Counted from the stretch's first letter, positions 44,755 through 54,362 are shown. The stretch: 64,000 nucleotides of DNA from JAZGGS01 sp963764825 (GCA_963764825.1 CAVXUA010000003.1:248001-312000), one strand, 5' to 3'. Translations and numbers: made by a program. The notes: a model not told the origin generated them from the letters alone.

Positions 44755-46704
44755 ATGCAGGATAATAACTGGAACAAAAAACAAGCAACGTCAACTCTAC
44801 AAAGATTGATTCCATTATTAAATGAACGTTATTCCTCTAAAGTAGATGAAGGAGAATGGCAGGGATATATTCAAAGACTTAATCAACATTTCTCTCGCTT
44901 GTTTGGGCTTCTCCACCAACTATATGGTAAACAGTATGATTTCTTCTATCACCTGTCTGAAATATTAAATACTGCAACAAAAGCATGGATTGAGCGCCCG
45001 CCAGAATTAAAAGCCCTCGATGCAATCCGTGAAAATGATCCGCAATGGTTTCAATCGAATCGAACTTTAGGCGCAGTCTGTTATGTAGATCTTTTTGTAG
45101 GCAATTTAAAGAGAATCAAAGAAAAAATTCCCTATCTAAAAGAACTTGGAGTAACCTATCTTCATTTAATGCCAATATTTAAATCACCTGAAGGTGATAA
45201 CGATGGAGGTTATGCAGTAAGCAGCTACCGCGATGTTGATCCTGAATTGGGAACTATGGAAGATCTAAAAGAACTAGCAGATGAAATGCGCAATCACGGT
45301 ATAAGTTTGGTTTTAGATTTTATATTCAATCACACTTCTGATGAACACGAATGGGCAAAACTTGCAATTTTAGGAAATGAAGACTTTCAAAATTATTACA
45401 GAATGTTCCCTGATAGAAAAATTCCTGATGAGTATGAAAAAACTATCACACCAGTTTTTCAGGATGATCATCCGGGCTGTTTTACCTACAGAAGCAGAAT
45501 TAAAAAATGGGTTTGGACAACCTTTCATAACTATCAGTGGGATTTGAACTATGAAAACCCAGCTGTGTTTAACAGTATGGCTTCCGAAATGTTATTTCTT
45601 GCAAACCAGGGAGTTGAAATTTTAAGACTTGACGCTGTAGCATTTATCTGGAAAAAAATTGGTACTAATTGCGAAAATCTTCCTGAAGCACATTTAGTTA
45701 TTCAGGCATTTAATGCAGTTATGAAAATTACTGCTCCATCATTTCTATTTAAATCCGAAGCAATCGTTCATCCTGATGAGGTAAATAAATATATTAGAGA
45801 AGACGAGTGTCAGCTTTCTTACAACCCACAGATGATGGCATTACTTTGGGAATCGCTTGCAACAAAAAATGTTTCACTATTACGTCACGCATTGGAAAAA
45901 AGATTTACTATTCCACAAAACTGTATGTGGGTTAATTACATTCGCAGCCACGATGATATAGGGTGGACATTTTCTAATGAAGATGCAGAAGAATTGAATA
46001 TTGACCCTAAAGCTCACAGAATTTTTCTATCTGAATTTTACACGGGTAGATATAAAGGCAGTTTTGCAAAAGGTGTACCTTTTCAGGAAGATCCAAAAAC
46101 AAAGGAAGGCAGAGTATCGGGAACAACAGCTTCGCTTGCTGGTTTGGAACAAGCACTTTCAGAAAATGATGAAAAGAAAATAGAACTGGCTATAAGAAGA
46201 ATTCTTTTACTACACGGAGTAATATTAACAATAGGTGGTATTCCACTTATTTATATTGGTGACGGAATTGGAATGTTTAATGATTATGATTATGAAAAAT
46301 CACCTGAAAAAATTGGTGACACTAGATGGATACATCGTCCTAAATTTGATTGGCAAAAAGAAAAAGAACGATTTGAACATAACACAATTATAGGAAGACT
46401 TTTTAACGGATTATTAAAACTTGTTAGGTTACGAGAACAAACACAGGCGCTAACGGGTTCTGATACCGAGTTAGTTAATGTTGGTAATGATAATATTCTT
46501 TCTTATTTCAGACATTATGGGGATAGCAGTGTATTTATACTCGCTAATTTTTGCGATAAAAATCAAAGCATTGCGGGCAATAGGTTAAGACAGTTGGGTC
46601 TGAGTAAAACTGTTACCGATGTTGTATCAGGTAAAACAGTTATTGCTGCACAAAATCTTGAGATTGATCCTTACCAGTTTATCATGTTAATTGGGGTAAA
46701 GTAG
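44755..46704 (+). CDS. Amylosucrase-like GH13 glucosyltransferase
   Basis: 649 residues. The N-terminal about 90 residues match the amylosucrase helical domain. The GH13 barrel has YLKELGVTYLHLMPIFKSPE, the nucleophile region EILRLDAVAFIWKKIGTNCE, the acid/base region FLFKSEAIVHPDEV and the transition-state Asp in NYIRSHDDIGWTF. GDNDGGYAVSSYRDVDPELG is typical of amylosucrase (GH13_4). It uses sucrose to build alpha-glucan while releasing fructose, or hydrolyses sucrose. The sucrose operon lies at 16-22 kb. It sits between two fragments of duplicated genes, so its position reflects the rearrangement. Confidence 0.9.
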   Translation: MQDNNWNKKQATSTLQRLIPLLNERYSSKVDEGEWQGYIQRLNQHFSRLFGLLHQLYGKQYDFFYHLSEILNTATKAWIERPPELKALDAIRENDPQWFQSNRTLGAVCYVDLFVGNLKRIKEKIPYLKELGVTYLHLMPIFKSPEGDNDGGYAVSSYRDVDPELGTMEDLKELADEMRNHGISLVLDFIFNHTSDEHEWAKLAILGNEDFQNYYRMFPDRKIPDEYEKTITPVFQDDHPGCFTYRSRIKKWVWTTFHNYQWDLNYENPAVFNSMASEMLFLANQGVEILRLDAVAFIWKKIGTNCENLPEAHLVIQAFNAVMKITAPSFLFKSEAIVHPDEVNKYIREDECQLSYNPQMMALLWESLATKNVSLLRHALEKRFTIPQNCMWVNYIRSHDDIGWTFSNEDAEELNIDPKAHRIFLSEFYTGRYKGSFAKGVPFQEDPKTKEGRVSGTTASLAGLEQALSENDEKKIELAIRRILLLHGVILTIGGIPLIYIGDGIGMFNDYDYEKSPEKIGDTRWIHRPKFDWQKEKERFEHNTIIGRLFNGLLKLVRLREQTQALTGSDTELVNVGNDNILSYFRHYGDSSVFILANFCDKNQSIAGNRLRQLGLSKTVTDVVSGKTVIAAQNLEIDPYQFIMLIGVK

Positions 46705-46916
46705 AATATAGGTTAAATCGAAATTGCAGAGCAGTGCTACTTTTTTTGTTAACATAATGGGGAGCATCTGTGAATTAATGCTTAGAAATATTTCTTATTA
46801 TTGAATCAAATCTGATTAATGAATCGGAGTGAAAATACTGTCTGAGAAAGAGTCTCCTTTGTGATCACAATAGCGCCTACATTAATAATTTAATATGTTA
46901 TCTCAAAGAAAATAAT

Positions 46917-47276
46917 CTAAACTAATTCTACAACTACAAATTGTAGTTCGAACGAAAAAAGTAATCTGCTAGTCCTTAACATCCTGATTTTTATTGTGAT
47001 AATTCCGTTTTTCTTTTCCAAACACACTGTTGGGAAAATTATATTCAATCTCACCGAATCTTCTTTAATGACCATGTTTTCTAATTGAACAATGCTTACA
47101 TAGTGAATTGCCCATGCAACAAGTTCCTTTCCTGTAACTGTTTCTCCAACAATCAGAACTGAGGAGTCATAATACTTTATTGATTCTATTAAGGCATAAA
47201 TATTTTCCTTCTTATCAGAGTTTCTAATGATCTCGCTGTATTTTTTTTCGTAATCGTATAATGCTGTTTGTTTCAT
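46917..47276 (-). pseudogene. Truncated copy of the sigma-54 activator
   Basis: Reads KQTALYDYEKKYSEIIRNSD, then NIYALIESIKYYDSSVLIVG and ETVTGKELVAWAIHYVS, which match residues 1-13 and about 145-195 of the intact activator: the PAS domain is deleted. The Walker A motif has Val in place of Gly (GETVTGKE) and coding collapses after HYVS. It cannot be a working activator. The 46705-46916 spacer has no further content. Confidence 0.85.
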
Positions 47277-47529
47277 TTAAATAATGGTAATTAATAGAAT
47301 AATGATTCCCTGCTGCCACAAAACTTTTTCTTTCCCCCAATAACCTCATAAATTAAAACTTACAGAAACTTTTATATTCGATTGTTTTGCATTGTAAGTC
47401 TTCAATTATAGCAAGAAACTAACAAATAAAATATTAAATTTAAATCAAATAAAAATGACGGTAGTTTTTTTCATTATTTAACAGTAAATCAAACATTTAC
47501 AATAATACAAAATGAACACAGGTTAAATT
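47277..47529. repeat. Duplicated divergent promoter region, copy 2 (pair of 43983-44235)
   Basis: About 250 bp alignable to 43983-44235 through the block AAACTAACAAATAAAATATT and the end GTTAAATTATGAGTGATCCG. It serves as the upstream region of the intact two-TM gene at 47530. Confidence 0.8.
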
Positions 47530-48153
47530 ATGAGTGATCCGCTAATAATTGCCGCAATAGCTTTTATCATTCTTTGTGTAATTTTTTTATATGCATTTTT
47601 CGCATCGCTAAAAAAGAAGAAGTTTTTCGGATCAATCCGAAATTTTGTTTTTGCATTTCTTATGTTAACTCTTTCATTGCTATTCGGAACAATAAGTATT
47701 TCAATACGTGGGTACAATGCTTTTACAAGGGAGGAACTTGCTGCATCTGTAGAAATTATTCCTGTTGACGAGCAATTATTTGTTGCTCAGATAATCTTTC
47801 CAGATAGCTCTGTAAAACAATATAACCTTGAAGGCGATGAATTTTATATTGATGCACATATTTTGAAATGGAAATCATTAGCAAATATTTTTGGAATACA
47901 TACCTTATATGAATTAGACAGGGTTGCCGGGCGGTACAGCAAAATTGAAGATGAAGCTAATAAAAATAGAACAGTCTATTCCATTGCAGAAGATAAAATC
48001 ATTGATATATTTGATTTACGAATTAAATATCCACTTCTTTCATTTATAGTTGACGCTCAATATGGCTCCGCTTCATTCGTAGCAGTGGATAAGCACAGAA
48101 AATTAAATGTAATGGTTTCTACAACTGGCTTGTTGATTAGGGATGCTGAATAG
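47530..48153 (+). CDS. Two-TM protein with exported domain, unknown family
   Basis: 207 residues. Two membrane helices (about 5-26 and 38-60: IIAAIAFIILCVIFLYAFFA and FVFAFLMLTLSLLFGTISIS) are followed by a soluble domain with VEIIPVDEQLFVAQIIFPD, VKQYNLEGDEFYIDAHILKW and SFIVDAQYGSASFVAVD. It resembles a conserved family often labelled cation/multidrug efflux pump, a label I would not trust. It sits directly before a CorA gene. A truncated duplicate of the start is at 44236. Confidence 0.6.
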   Translation: MSDPLIIAAIAFIILCVIFLYAFFASLKKKKFFGSIRNFVFAFLMLTLSLLFGTISISIRGYNAFTREELAASVEIIPVDEQLFVAQIIFPDSSVKQYNLEGDEFYIDAHILKWKSLANIFGIHTLYELDRVAGRYSKIEDEANKNRTVYSIAEDKIIDIFDLRIKYPLLSFIVDAQYGSASFVAVDKHRKLNVMVSTTGLLIRDAE

Positions 48154-48212
48154 TGAAATTATTATTTAAAAGCTTCACTATATAATTAAATAAACGAAAT
48201 TAGGGATAAAAA

Positions 48213-49277
48213 ATGGCTAGATTTTTAAGAAAACGAAACAATACTAAAGGGCTTGTTCCGGGCAGTCCTGTTTTTATTGGCAACAAAAAAGTTGATGACA
48301 TCAGAATCAGGATTATTGATTATGATAAATCAAAACTGCAAGAGGATGAGCTTAGAAATATTTCGGATGGGACAGAATATAAAGAAACAAATACGGTTAC
48401 CTGGATTAACATTGACGGTCTTCACGATTCTGAGCTGATGAAAGAAATGGGTGATACGTTTGATTTACATCCACTTCTGATTGAAGATATAATGAATACT
48501 GATCAAAGACCAAAATTACAGGAATCTGAGAATAACCTGTTTGTAGTTTTAAAAATGCTTCGTTATGATGAAACAAACAGAACTCTTAAAGCCGAGCAAT
48601 TGAGTCTGGTTATTGGTAAAACATTTCTTTTAACTTTTCAAGAGCAGCCCGGCGACGTATTTGAACCGGTTAGAGAACGAATAAGAAAGCATAAGGGAAG
48701 AATAAGGAATACAAGTATAGACTATTTGGCTTATGCATTAATTGATACTGTGGTAGATAATTATATATATATAATAGAAAGATTCGGTGAAAAAATTGAA
48801 GATATGGAAGAGCTTGTGCTGGGTAATCCCGAACCAAGCATTATGGAACAATTAAGCAGCTACAGAAAAGAGATGAATTATTTAAGAAAAAGCATACGGC
48901 CTGCCAGAGAAGCAATCACACAATTAGCAAGGTTAGATACGGAATTAATTGATACTAAAACGATTCCGTTTTTAAAGGACCTTGAGGACTTAATTACTCA
49001 AGCATCTGAAGCAATTGACACCTATAGAGAAATGCTATCCGATCAAATGAATTTATATAATTCTGCACTATCTAATAAGATGAATGATGTAATGAAAATC
49101 TTAACAATCTTTGCAGCTATTTTTATTCCTCTCACATTTATTGCAGGTATTTACGGAACTAATTTCGAGTATCTTCCTGAGCTTCACTATAAATATAGCT
49201 ACTTTATATTCTTGGGGGTTATGATACTTGTAGTAGTAGTAATGCTAATATTCTTTAAACGAAAGAAATGGTTTTAG
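48213..49277 (+). CDS. CorA-family transporter with GTN in place of GMN
   Basis: 354 residues, the same length and architecture as the CorA at 21779: soluble domain, two C-terminal helices, basic tail (KRKKWF). The pore signature, normally GMN, reads YGTNF in FIPLTFIAGIYGTNFEYLPEL. The Met of GMN is considered part of the selectivity loop of CorA, so this protein may prefer another ion or have altered affinity. The ion is not predictable. It lies in the channel/transporter island and is followed by a convergent terminator. Confidence 0.9.
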   Translation: MARFLRKRNNTKGLVPGSPVFIGNKKVDDIRIRIIDYDKSKLQEDELRNISDGTEYKETNTVTWINIDGLHDSELMKEMGDTFDLHPLLIEDIMNTDQRPKLQESENNLFVVLKMLRYDETNRTLKAEQLSLVIGKTFLLTFQEQPGDVFEPVRERIRKHKGRIRNTSIDYLAYALIDTVVDNYIYIIERFGEKIEDMEELVLGNPEPSIMEQLSSYRKEMNYLRKSIRPAREAITQLARLDTELIDTKTIPFLKDLEDLITQASEAIDTYREMLSDQMNLYNSALSNKMNDVMKILTIFAAIFIPLTFIAGIYGTNFEYLPELHYKYSYFIFLGVMILVVVVMLIFFKRKKWF

Positions 49278-49336
49278 TAATAATCATTATTTCCAGTTCT
49301 TTCCCGTGCTTTAATACTGAATTGAAAAGAATAAAA

Positions 49337-49355
49337 AACCCCCGTATAGGGGGTT
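49337..49355. terminator. Bidirectional intrinsic terminator between convergent genes
   Basis: AACCCCC-GTATA-GGGGGTT, a 7-bp stem with a 5-nt loop. On the minus strand it is followed by TTTTTTATT, which serves the gene at 49381-49944; on the plus strand ATTATTAAG follows, serving corA less strongly. Confidence 0.85.
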
Positions 49356-49380
49356 ATTATTAAGTGTTAAAAAAAATAAT

Positions 49381-49944
49381 TTACTTTTTAATCTCGTCAA
49401 GAATTTCTTTAGCGCCATCCACACTTTCGTGAAGAGCTGTTTTAACAGAATTAAGCGTTTCATCACCAATTTCTGTGGCCGCATCTATTGCTGCTACAAC
49501 TGAATTCTTTGTTGCGGATAACGTATCTCCGCCAACTTGTTTTACCCCATCAACAGCACCTTTTACTGCTTCAACTGCTACATCAGCCACATTAAGTCCA
49601 AGTTCTTTTGCACTTAATACTGCTTGGGCTACCGTTCCTTTCACTGCATCATTTTCAGTAATTCCCGATTCCATTGAGCCCTGTATTGCACCATTTACAA
49701 TTCCCTTTATAGATTTTACTACGGTAACTCCTAATTCAGAAACACCTATTATTGCTCCTTTTATTATAGATGCCGGAGCGTGAATACCGGTTTCTATAAT
49801 ATCGCCGGCCCCTTTAACAGTGTTTACGCTAAGATCTCTAAGTACTTTAATTGAGGCACTTCCAATATCGGCTGAACCTTTTAGTGCGCCAACAACTCCT
49901 CCCTTAACACCGTTTACAACTTTTGAAATCATGTTAAATGCCAT
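49381..49944 (-). CDS. Repetitive amphipathic helical protein, unknown function
   Basis: 187 residues, rich in Ala, Gly, Val and Lys with no Cys or Trp. Units of the kind VKG-x-V-x-GA-x-x-G-S (VVNGVKGGVVGALKGSADIG, SIKGIVNGAIQGSMESG, AVKGAVDGVKQVGGD) recur at a roughly 30-40 residue period. This suggests a long amphipathic helix, as in phasins, perilipin-like or LEA-type stress proteins that lie on lipid or protein surfaces. No signal peptide is clear. It converges on corA. Confidence 0.5.
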   Translation of the reverse strand: MAFNMISKVVNGVKGGVVGALKGSADIGSASIKVLRDLSVNTVKGAGDIIETGIHAPASIIKGAIIGVSELGVTVVKSIKGIVNGAIQGSMESGITENDAVKGTVAQAVLSAKELGLNVADVAVEAVKGAVDGVKQVGGDTLSATKNSVVAAIDAATEIGDETLNSVKTALHESVDGAKEILDEIKK

Positions 49945-50100
49945 AACTTACCTCCAAGTAATATTTGAAAAAAATTTTTGAACTGGTGAAATTTGCTGCG
50001 ATTGTATAACTTAGTTGAAGTTAGCGATATTTATCGTAAATTAAAAACAAATAAAAAACTGTATAATAAAGTGTTTCTTTAACAATAAGGAGAAAACAGA

Positions 50101-50922
50101 ATGAATTTTGCACAGTGGCTGGACGACCTGGCTAATCTTCTTTTAGAATTTAAGGATAACCTGATATTATTTCTACCAAAATTTATTTTTGCACTACTCG
50201 TTTTCTTTGTGGGGTATCTAATTGCACGTCTTGTTCAAGCATTAATTAAGCGTTTTGTTAGGAACACTGATCGTTTTGTTGCTAATCAAAAATTAAAAAG
50301 GCACATTCAGAAAAGGGATTTAGAACAATCCTCTGTTTTTATCAGCAAAACATTTTTCTGGATCATCATAATTCTATTTATCACTCTTGCCAGCGAGATA
50401 ATGGGTCTGCCTGTTATAACAACCTGGTTAAGTGGTATAGTTCAATATCTACCAAATATTATTGCAGCCATTATCATTGTATTTGTCGGTATTATCGGTG
50501 GAAGAGTTTTGGCAGATGTAATACTTTCAACAACTACAAAAGCGGGCATTTCTTACGGCAACGTAATTAGTAAATTAGTTCAATACGCAATCGTTTTAAT
50601 TACTATCCTTGTTGCAATTGATCAGATTGGTATTGATATAACTTTAGTCACGATTGAAATCAGTATAATTCTAGCAGCACTTTTATTCGGCGCAGCTTTA
50701 TCTTTCGGATTAGGTGCAAAAACATCAGTGAGTAATATTTTAGCCTCATACTATTTACACAATATTTATAAAGAGGGTAATACGGTTAGAATCAATAATG
50801 TTGAAGGGAAAATAATTCAGATTACTTCAACCGCCGTACTATTGGATACGCCCGATGGGCAGGTTTCGATTCCCGCAAAGGATTTTAACGAAAATACATC
50901 AGTTCTAATCAAAAAGAATTAA
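50101..50922 (+). CDS. Small MscS/CmpX-like mechanosensitive channel
   Basis: 273 residues: several N-terminal helices of the conserved TM-helix-repeat type (LILFLPKFIFALLVFFVGYLIARLV; VQYLPNIIAAIIIVFVGIIG), a pore-lining helix (FGAALSFGLGAKTSVSNILASYYLH) and a short MscS beta domain (KEGNTVRINNVEGKIIQITST). The C-terminal cage of MscS is missing. It releases solutes during osmotic downshock. AAGGAGAAA precedes the ATG. A short fragment of the MgtE-N gene begins 2 bp after the stop. Confidence 0.87.
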   Translation: MNFAQWLDDLANLLLEFKDNLILFLPKFIFALLVFFVGYLIARLVQALIKRFVRNTDRFVANQKLKRHIQKRDLEQSSVFISKTFFWIIIILFITLASEIMGLPVITTWLSGIVQYLPNIIAAIIIVFVGIIGGRVLADVILSTTTKAGISYGNVISKLVQYAIVLITILVAIDQIGIDITLVTIEISIILAALLFGAALSFGLGAKTSVSNILASYYLHNIYKEGNTVRINNVEGKIIQITSTAVLLDTPDGQVSIPAKDFNENTSVLIKKN

Positions 50923-50924
50923 CA

Positions 50925-51041
50925 ATGAATACTGATCAGCTAATATTAGAACAGTTCATTACGCATCACAGTATAGATCTAATACGAATGAATAGGCTCA
51001 CAATCTTGTTTACTTTTGTATTCGTCTTGAGTGTTTGTTGA
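50925..51041 (+). pseudogene. 5' fragment of the MgtE-N/CBS gene
   Basis: The 38-codon frame begins NTDQLILEQFITHHSIDLI, nearly the same as the start of the gene at 52184 (NTDLQILEQFVAHHSKDAA). Then it degenerates and stops at 51041. The AACAATG start context is also duplicated. The CNNM-like gene (51079) thus lies between a dead and a live copy of the same gene start. Confidence 0.75.
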
Positions 51042-51078
51042 AATTAATTTTTATATAATTTATTAATTGGATTAAACA

Positions 51079-52114
51079 ATGACCATTTTGATTATCGTCG
51101 TTTTTGTAACGCTATTTGTATCGGCAAGCTGCTCTCTTTACGAGGCAGTATTATATTCCACCCGCCCGGCAGCACTTGAAGCCGCCAAAACTCAGGCAAA
51201 GAGAGGGAAGTTGGCCGCCCAATTCATGGCAATGAAAAAGAATATTTCTCAACCGATTGCTGCAATTCTGATATTGAATACTATTGCTAACACTGCCGGT
51301 GCCACCATTGCGGGGATGTATGCCGCCGATGTCTTTGGTCCCTCTATGATTGTACTATTTTCTGTTCTCTTTACACTTGCCATTCTGTTTTTATCAGAAA
51401 TCATTCCCAAAACGTATGGAGCGGTTCACTGGAAGGGTATCTGGCCGTTTATCGTTTTTCCATTGCAGTTAATGAAAACCGCTTTATTTCCTGCCATTTT
51501 TGTTACAGAGAAAGTTACACGTTTAATTACGCATCAGCACAAGGTCGATACATATTACAGAAGATGAAATCCTGGCATTGGTTAAATTAGGTGCGCACGA
51601 GGGTGAAATCACCAAAGGAGAAAGCCAGATGGTATTTAATATTATTAACCTGGAAGACCGGAAGGTAAGGGAAATTATGACCCCTCGAACTATGATGTTT
51701 TCACTTCCTGCTGAGTTGTCTGTTGAAAAGGCATTTCAAAACATCAGTGGTAAAGGATTTAGTCGTATTCCAATTTATGAGGGTGAGAAAGAAAATGTTA
51801 TAGGTTATGTTGTAACCCACGATTTTAGCTATGCCGAAATGCAAAATAAGCCCGAGACTTCACTCAAATCTATTGCCCGCCAGATTTCTTTTGTGTCGGA
51901 GGATATCAATTGTCTAACAATGTTAACAAGCTTCTTAAAACAGCGTAAACATATTGCCATTGTTACTGATGAATTTGGAGGCGTTGATGGATTGATTACT
52001 TTAGAAGACTTGCTGGAAACGGTATTGGGCAGCGAGATCGTTGATGAAACAGATGTAATTGTCGATTTACAGGAAGCTGCCCGCAAACGCAAACCCGGGT
52101 CGCTTGAAAAATAA
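51079..52114 (+). CDS. CNNM/HlyC-CorC-like transporter with CBS pair, frame-broken, no CorC domain
   Basis: The first part (to about 51555) is a DUF21/CNNM membrane domain with about four helices (FVTLFVSASCSLYEAVLYST; AAILILNTIANTAGATIAG). One base over, it continues ITEDEILALVKLGAHEGEI, a CBS pair (IMTPRTMMFSLPAELSVEKA; VTDEFGGVDGLITLEDLLETV) and ends KPGSLEK at 52114. Repaired length is about 345. The usual C-terminal CorC_HlyC domain is absent. CNNM proteins move Mg2+ (export or Na-coupled transport). The slip is at about 51545. Neighbouring MgtE genes support a magnesium role. Confidence 0.8.
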
Positions 52115-52183
52115 CATAGGCATAATGAAGGAATACGAACAAGAGACCAAACAAGTAATTCAGATATTATATAAGGATTAACA

Positions 52184-53021
52184 ATGAATACCGATTTGCA
52201 AATATTAGAACAGTTCGTTGCGCATCACAGTAAAGATGCTGCGCGAATAATTGAACAGCTCAAAATCGAACACTCATTAGCTTTGATTGAAAAGATTCCT
52301 GTTGAGATTGCAGTAACGTTATTTAAAGAGATTGGGCAATTTGCTGTAGTAAGGCATATTGAAAGGATGGAGGTTGAACACGCAATTAAAATTATTGAAA
52401 AACTCCCAGTACAGCTAGAATGCTGCAATATTAAGAAAAGTGAATAGCGATGTAAGAGAGATAATTCTAACAAAACTGTCACCTGAAATTTCATTGCCGC
52501 TAAATCAAATGCTAAGCCTTTCAGTTAATTCGGTGGGTACCTTAATGAATCCGCTAGTTCCCACATTACCAGATGATATTAACGTAAAAGAGGCGTTAGA
52601 GCTAATTAGAAAAAATAAACAACAATTATTTCACTATATATATATAACTCGTCATGATAACATTTTTGCAGGGCTTGTAAAATTGGAAGATTTAATTGTT
52701 ACAGATTCAAATGAACAGCTTGATTCGATTATGAAAACAGATGTACCGCATTTAATCGTGGACATTGACTTTCATAAAATTATTAATCATCCAGCTTGGA
52801 TTGATTACACCGCTTTACCGGTTTTAGATCGATCAGGAGTATTCGTAGGAGCTCTTAGCCATGGGGTGCTCAGAAAATTAGAAATTGATAATAAAATAAA
52901 AAAACCAAAACAGGCTGTTGTCGCTGCAAATGCACTTGGTGAACTATACCAAATAGGATTATCTGGTCTGCTATATAGTGCGGCTGAGGGGGGAACAGAA
53001 AAAAGTAATATGAACAAATAA
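52184..53021 (+). CDS. MgtE-like N-domain plus CBS pair, no membrane domain, frame-broken
   Basis: The first part (FVAHHSKDAARIIEQLKIEH; GQFAVVRHIERMEVEHAIKI) is an MgtE superhelical N-domain. A slip near 52430 leads to ILRKVNSDVREIILTKLSPE in the next frame. Two CBS modules follow (about 52540-52900: LMNPLVPTLPDDINVKEAL; YTALPVLDRSGVFVGALSHG) and the protein ends at 53021 without the five membrane helices. It stands 24 bp before a full MgtE. It may be a soluble Mg2+-sensing partner of that channel; this is inference. Start at 52184 has AAGGATTAACA. Confidence 0.75.
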
Positions 53022-53045
53022 GTTTACAATCAGGAAGGAAGCATT

Positions 53046-54362
53046 ATGGCGACAAGTTCCGGAATTGCAATAAAAAAATTAGTTAATAATTATTTTATTC
53101 TCTTCCCCGATGAAGCAGCTAAATTGCTGAGCACTTTTAATGAGGAAGAAATTTTAGAATACTTAAAAGAGCAGCCGGTTAACATTGGTGTTAGGGTTTT
53201 CAGAAGTATAAATCCAGACATTTCTGCTGGTGTAGTTAAGATAATGAGTGAGGATTATTTCGTACAACTTTTTTCTATGCTCGATCCAAATTTAAGTGCT
53301 CGATTACTTACACGTCTTGATAAGGATTTAGCTAAAAGAAGGTTATCGCTACTATCCCCAAATCTTTCCAAAGAGTTAAGGGAACTAATGCTTTATCCTG
53401 CCGATACAGCAGGCTATCTTATAGATGCAAAGGTAACTACTTTCTACCCGGATGAAACCATTAAAGCCGTTTTAAAGAGGTTGCGCAGTGTCAGGGATCG
53501 TCGTATTGTAAATATTTATGTTATAGATACAGAGGGCTGCCTAACTGGAGTTATTCCGCTTCAAGATATTGTTATCTCGGATACTGATGAACTTTTAAAA
53601 AATCTGATTAACACCCCCCCGGTTTGCATAGATGCGATGTCTCCTCGCGAGGAAGTTGTTCAGCTTTTAGAAGAACGAAAATTGATTAACCTGCCTGTAG
53701 TAGATTTTGATAAAAGGCTGTTAGGTGTGATTAGATACGATACGTTAGTAAATGCAGCACAACTAGACGCAACTGAAGATGCACAAGCTATGTTTGGCGC
53801 AGGCAGAGACGAACGGGCTTTGTCAAAGGTATCGTTTGCTGTTAAAAAGCGGCTTCCATGGCTGGAAATAAATCTAGCTACTGCCTTCCTTGCTGCAGCA
53901 GTAATCGGGATATTTGAAGATACCATTGCGCGAATAACAGTTTTAGCTGTGTTCTTACCTGTGGTAGCGGGTCAATCCGGTAATACCGGATCGCAGGCTT
54001 TGGCAGTAACAATCCGTGGTTTGGCACTTAGAGAAATCAGACCAAGCCATTGGTTTAAAATTGCAAAAAAGGAGATAGCCGTTGGATTTATTAATGGACT
54101 TGCAGTTGCATTAACTACTGCAGTTATTGTATATTTTTGGACAGGCGCAATTGGTTTACCCATTGTGATTGGTATATCTATGATTTTTTCGATGGTAATA
54201 GCTGGAATGTCCGGGGCGGTTATACCTGTAATGTTAAAAGCTATTGGGCAGGATCCGGCACAATCATCTTCAATTGTTTTAACTACCGTAACTGATGTAT
54301 TCGGATTTCTAAGCTTTCTAGGGCTTGCAACTGCTCTTGCGAGTGTGCTTGGTATAAGTTAG
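53046..54362 (+). CDS. mgtE: MgtE magnesium channel
   Basis: 438 residues, intact: N-domain (about 1-125), CBS pair (about 130-250: VSDTDELLKNLINTPPVCID, LINLPVVDFDKRLLGVIRYD), plug helix and five membrane helices. The family sequence LPVVAGQSGNTGSQALAVTIRGLALREI near residue 310, and FSMVIAGMSGAVIPVMLKAIGQDPA further on, line the pore. Mg2+ binding between N and CBS domains closes the channel. AGGAAG precedes the ATG. With CorA and CNNM genes close by it makes three magnesium-transport families in one island. Confidence 0.94.
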   Translation: MATSSGIAIKKLVNNYFILFPDEAAKLLSTFNEEEILEYLKEQPVNIGVRVFRSINPDISAGVVKIMSEDYFVQLFSMLDPNLSARLLTRLDKDLAKRRLSLLSPNLSKELRELMLYPADTAGYLIDAKVTTFYPDETIKAVLKRLRSVRDRRIVNIYVIDTEGCLTGVIPLQDIVISDTDELLKNLINTPPVCIDAMSPREEVVQLLEERKLINLPVVDFDKRLLGVIRYDTLVNAAQLDATEDAQAMFGAGRDERALSKVSFAVKKRLPWLEINLATAFLAAAVIGIFEDTIARITVLAVFLPVVAGQSGNTGSQALAVTIRGLALREIRPSHWFKIAKKEIAVGFINGLAVALTTAVIVYFWTGAIGLPIVIGISMIFSMVIAGMSGAVIPVMLKAIGQDPAQSSSIVLTTVTDVFGFLSFLGLATALASVLGIS

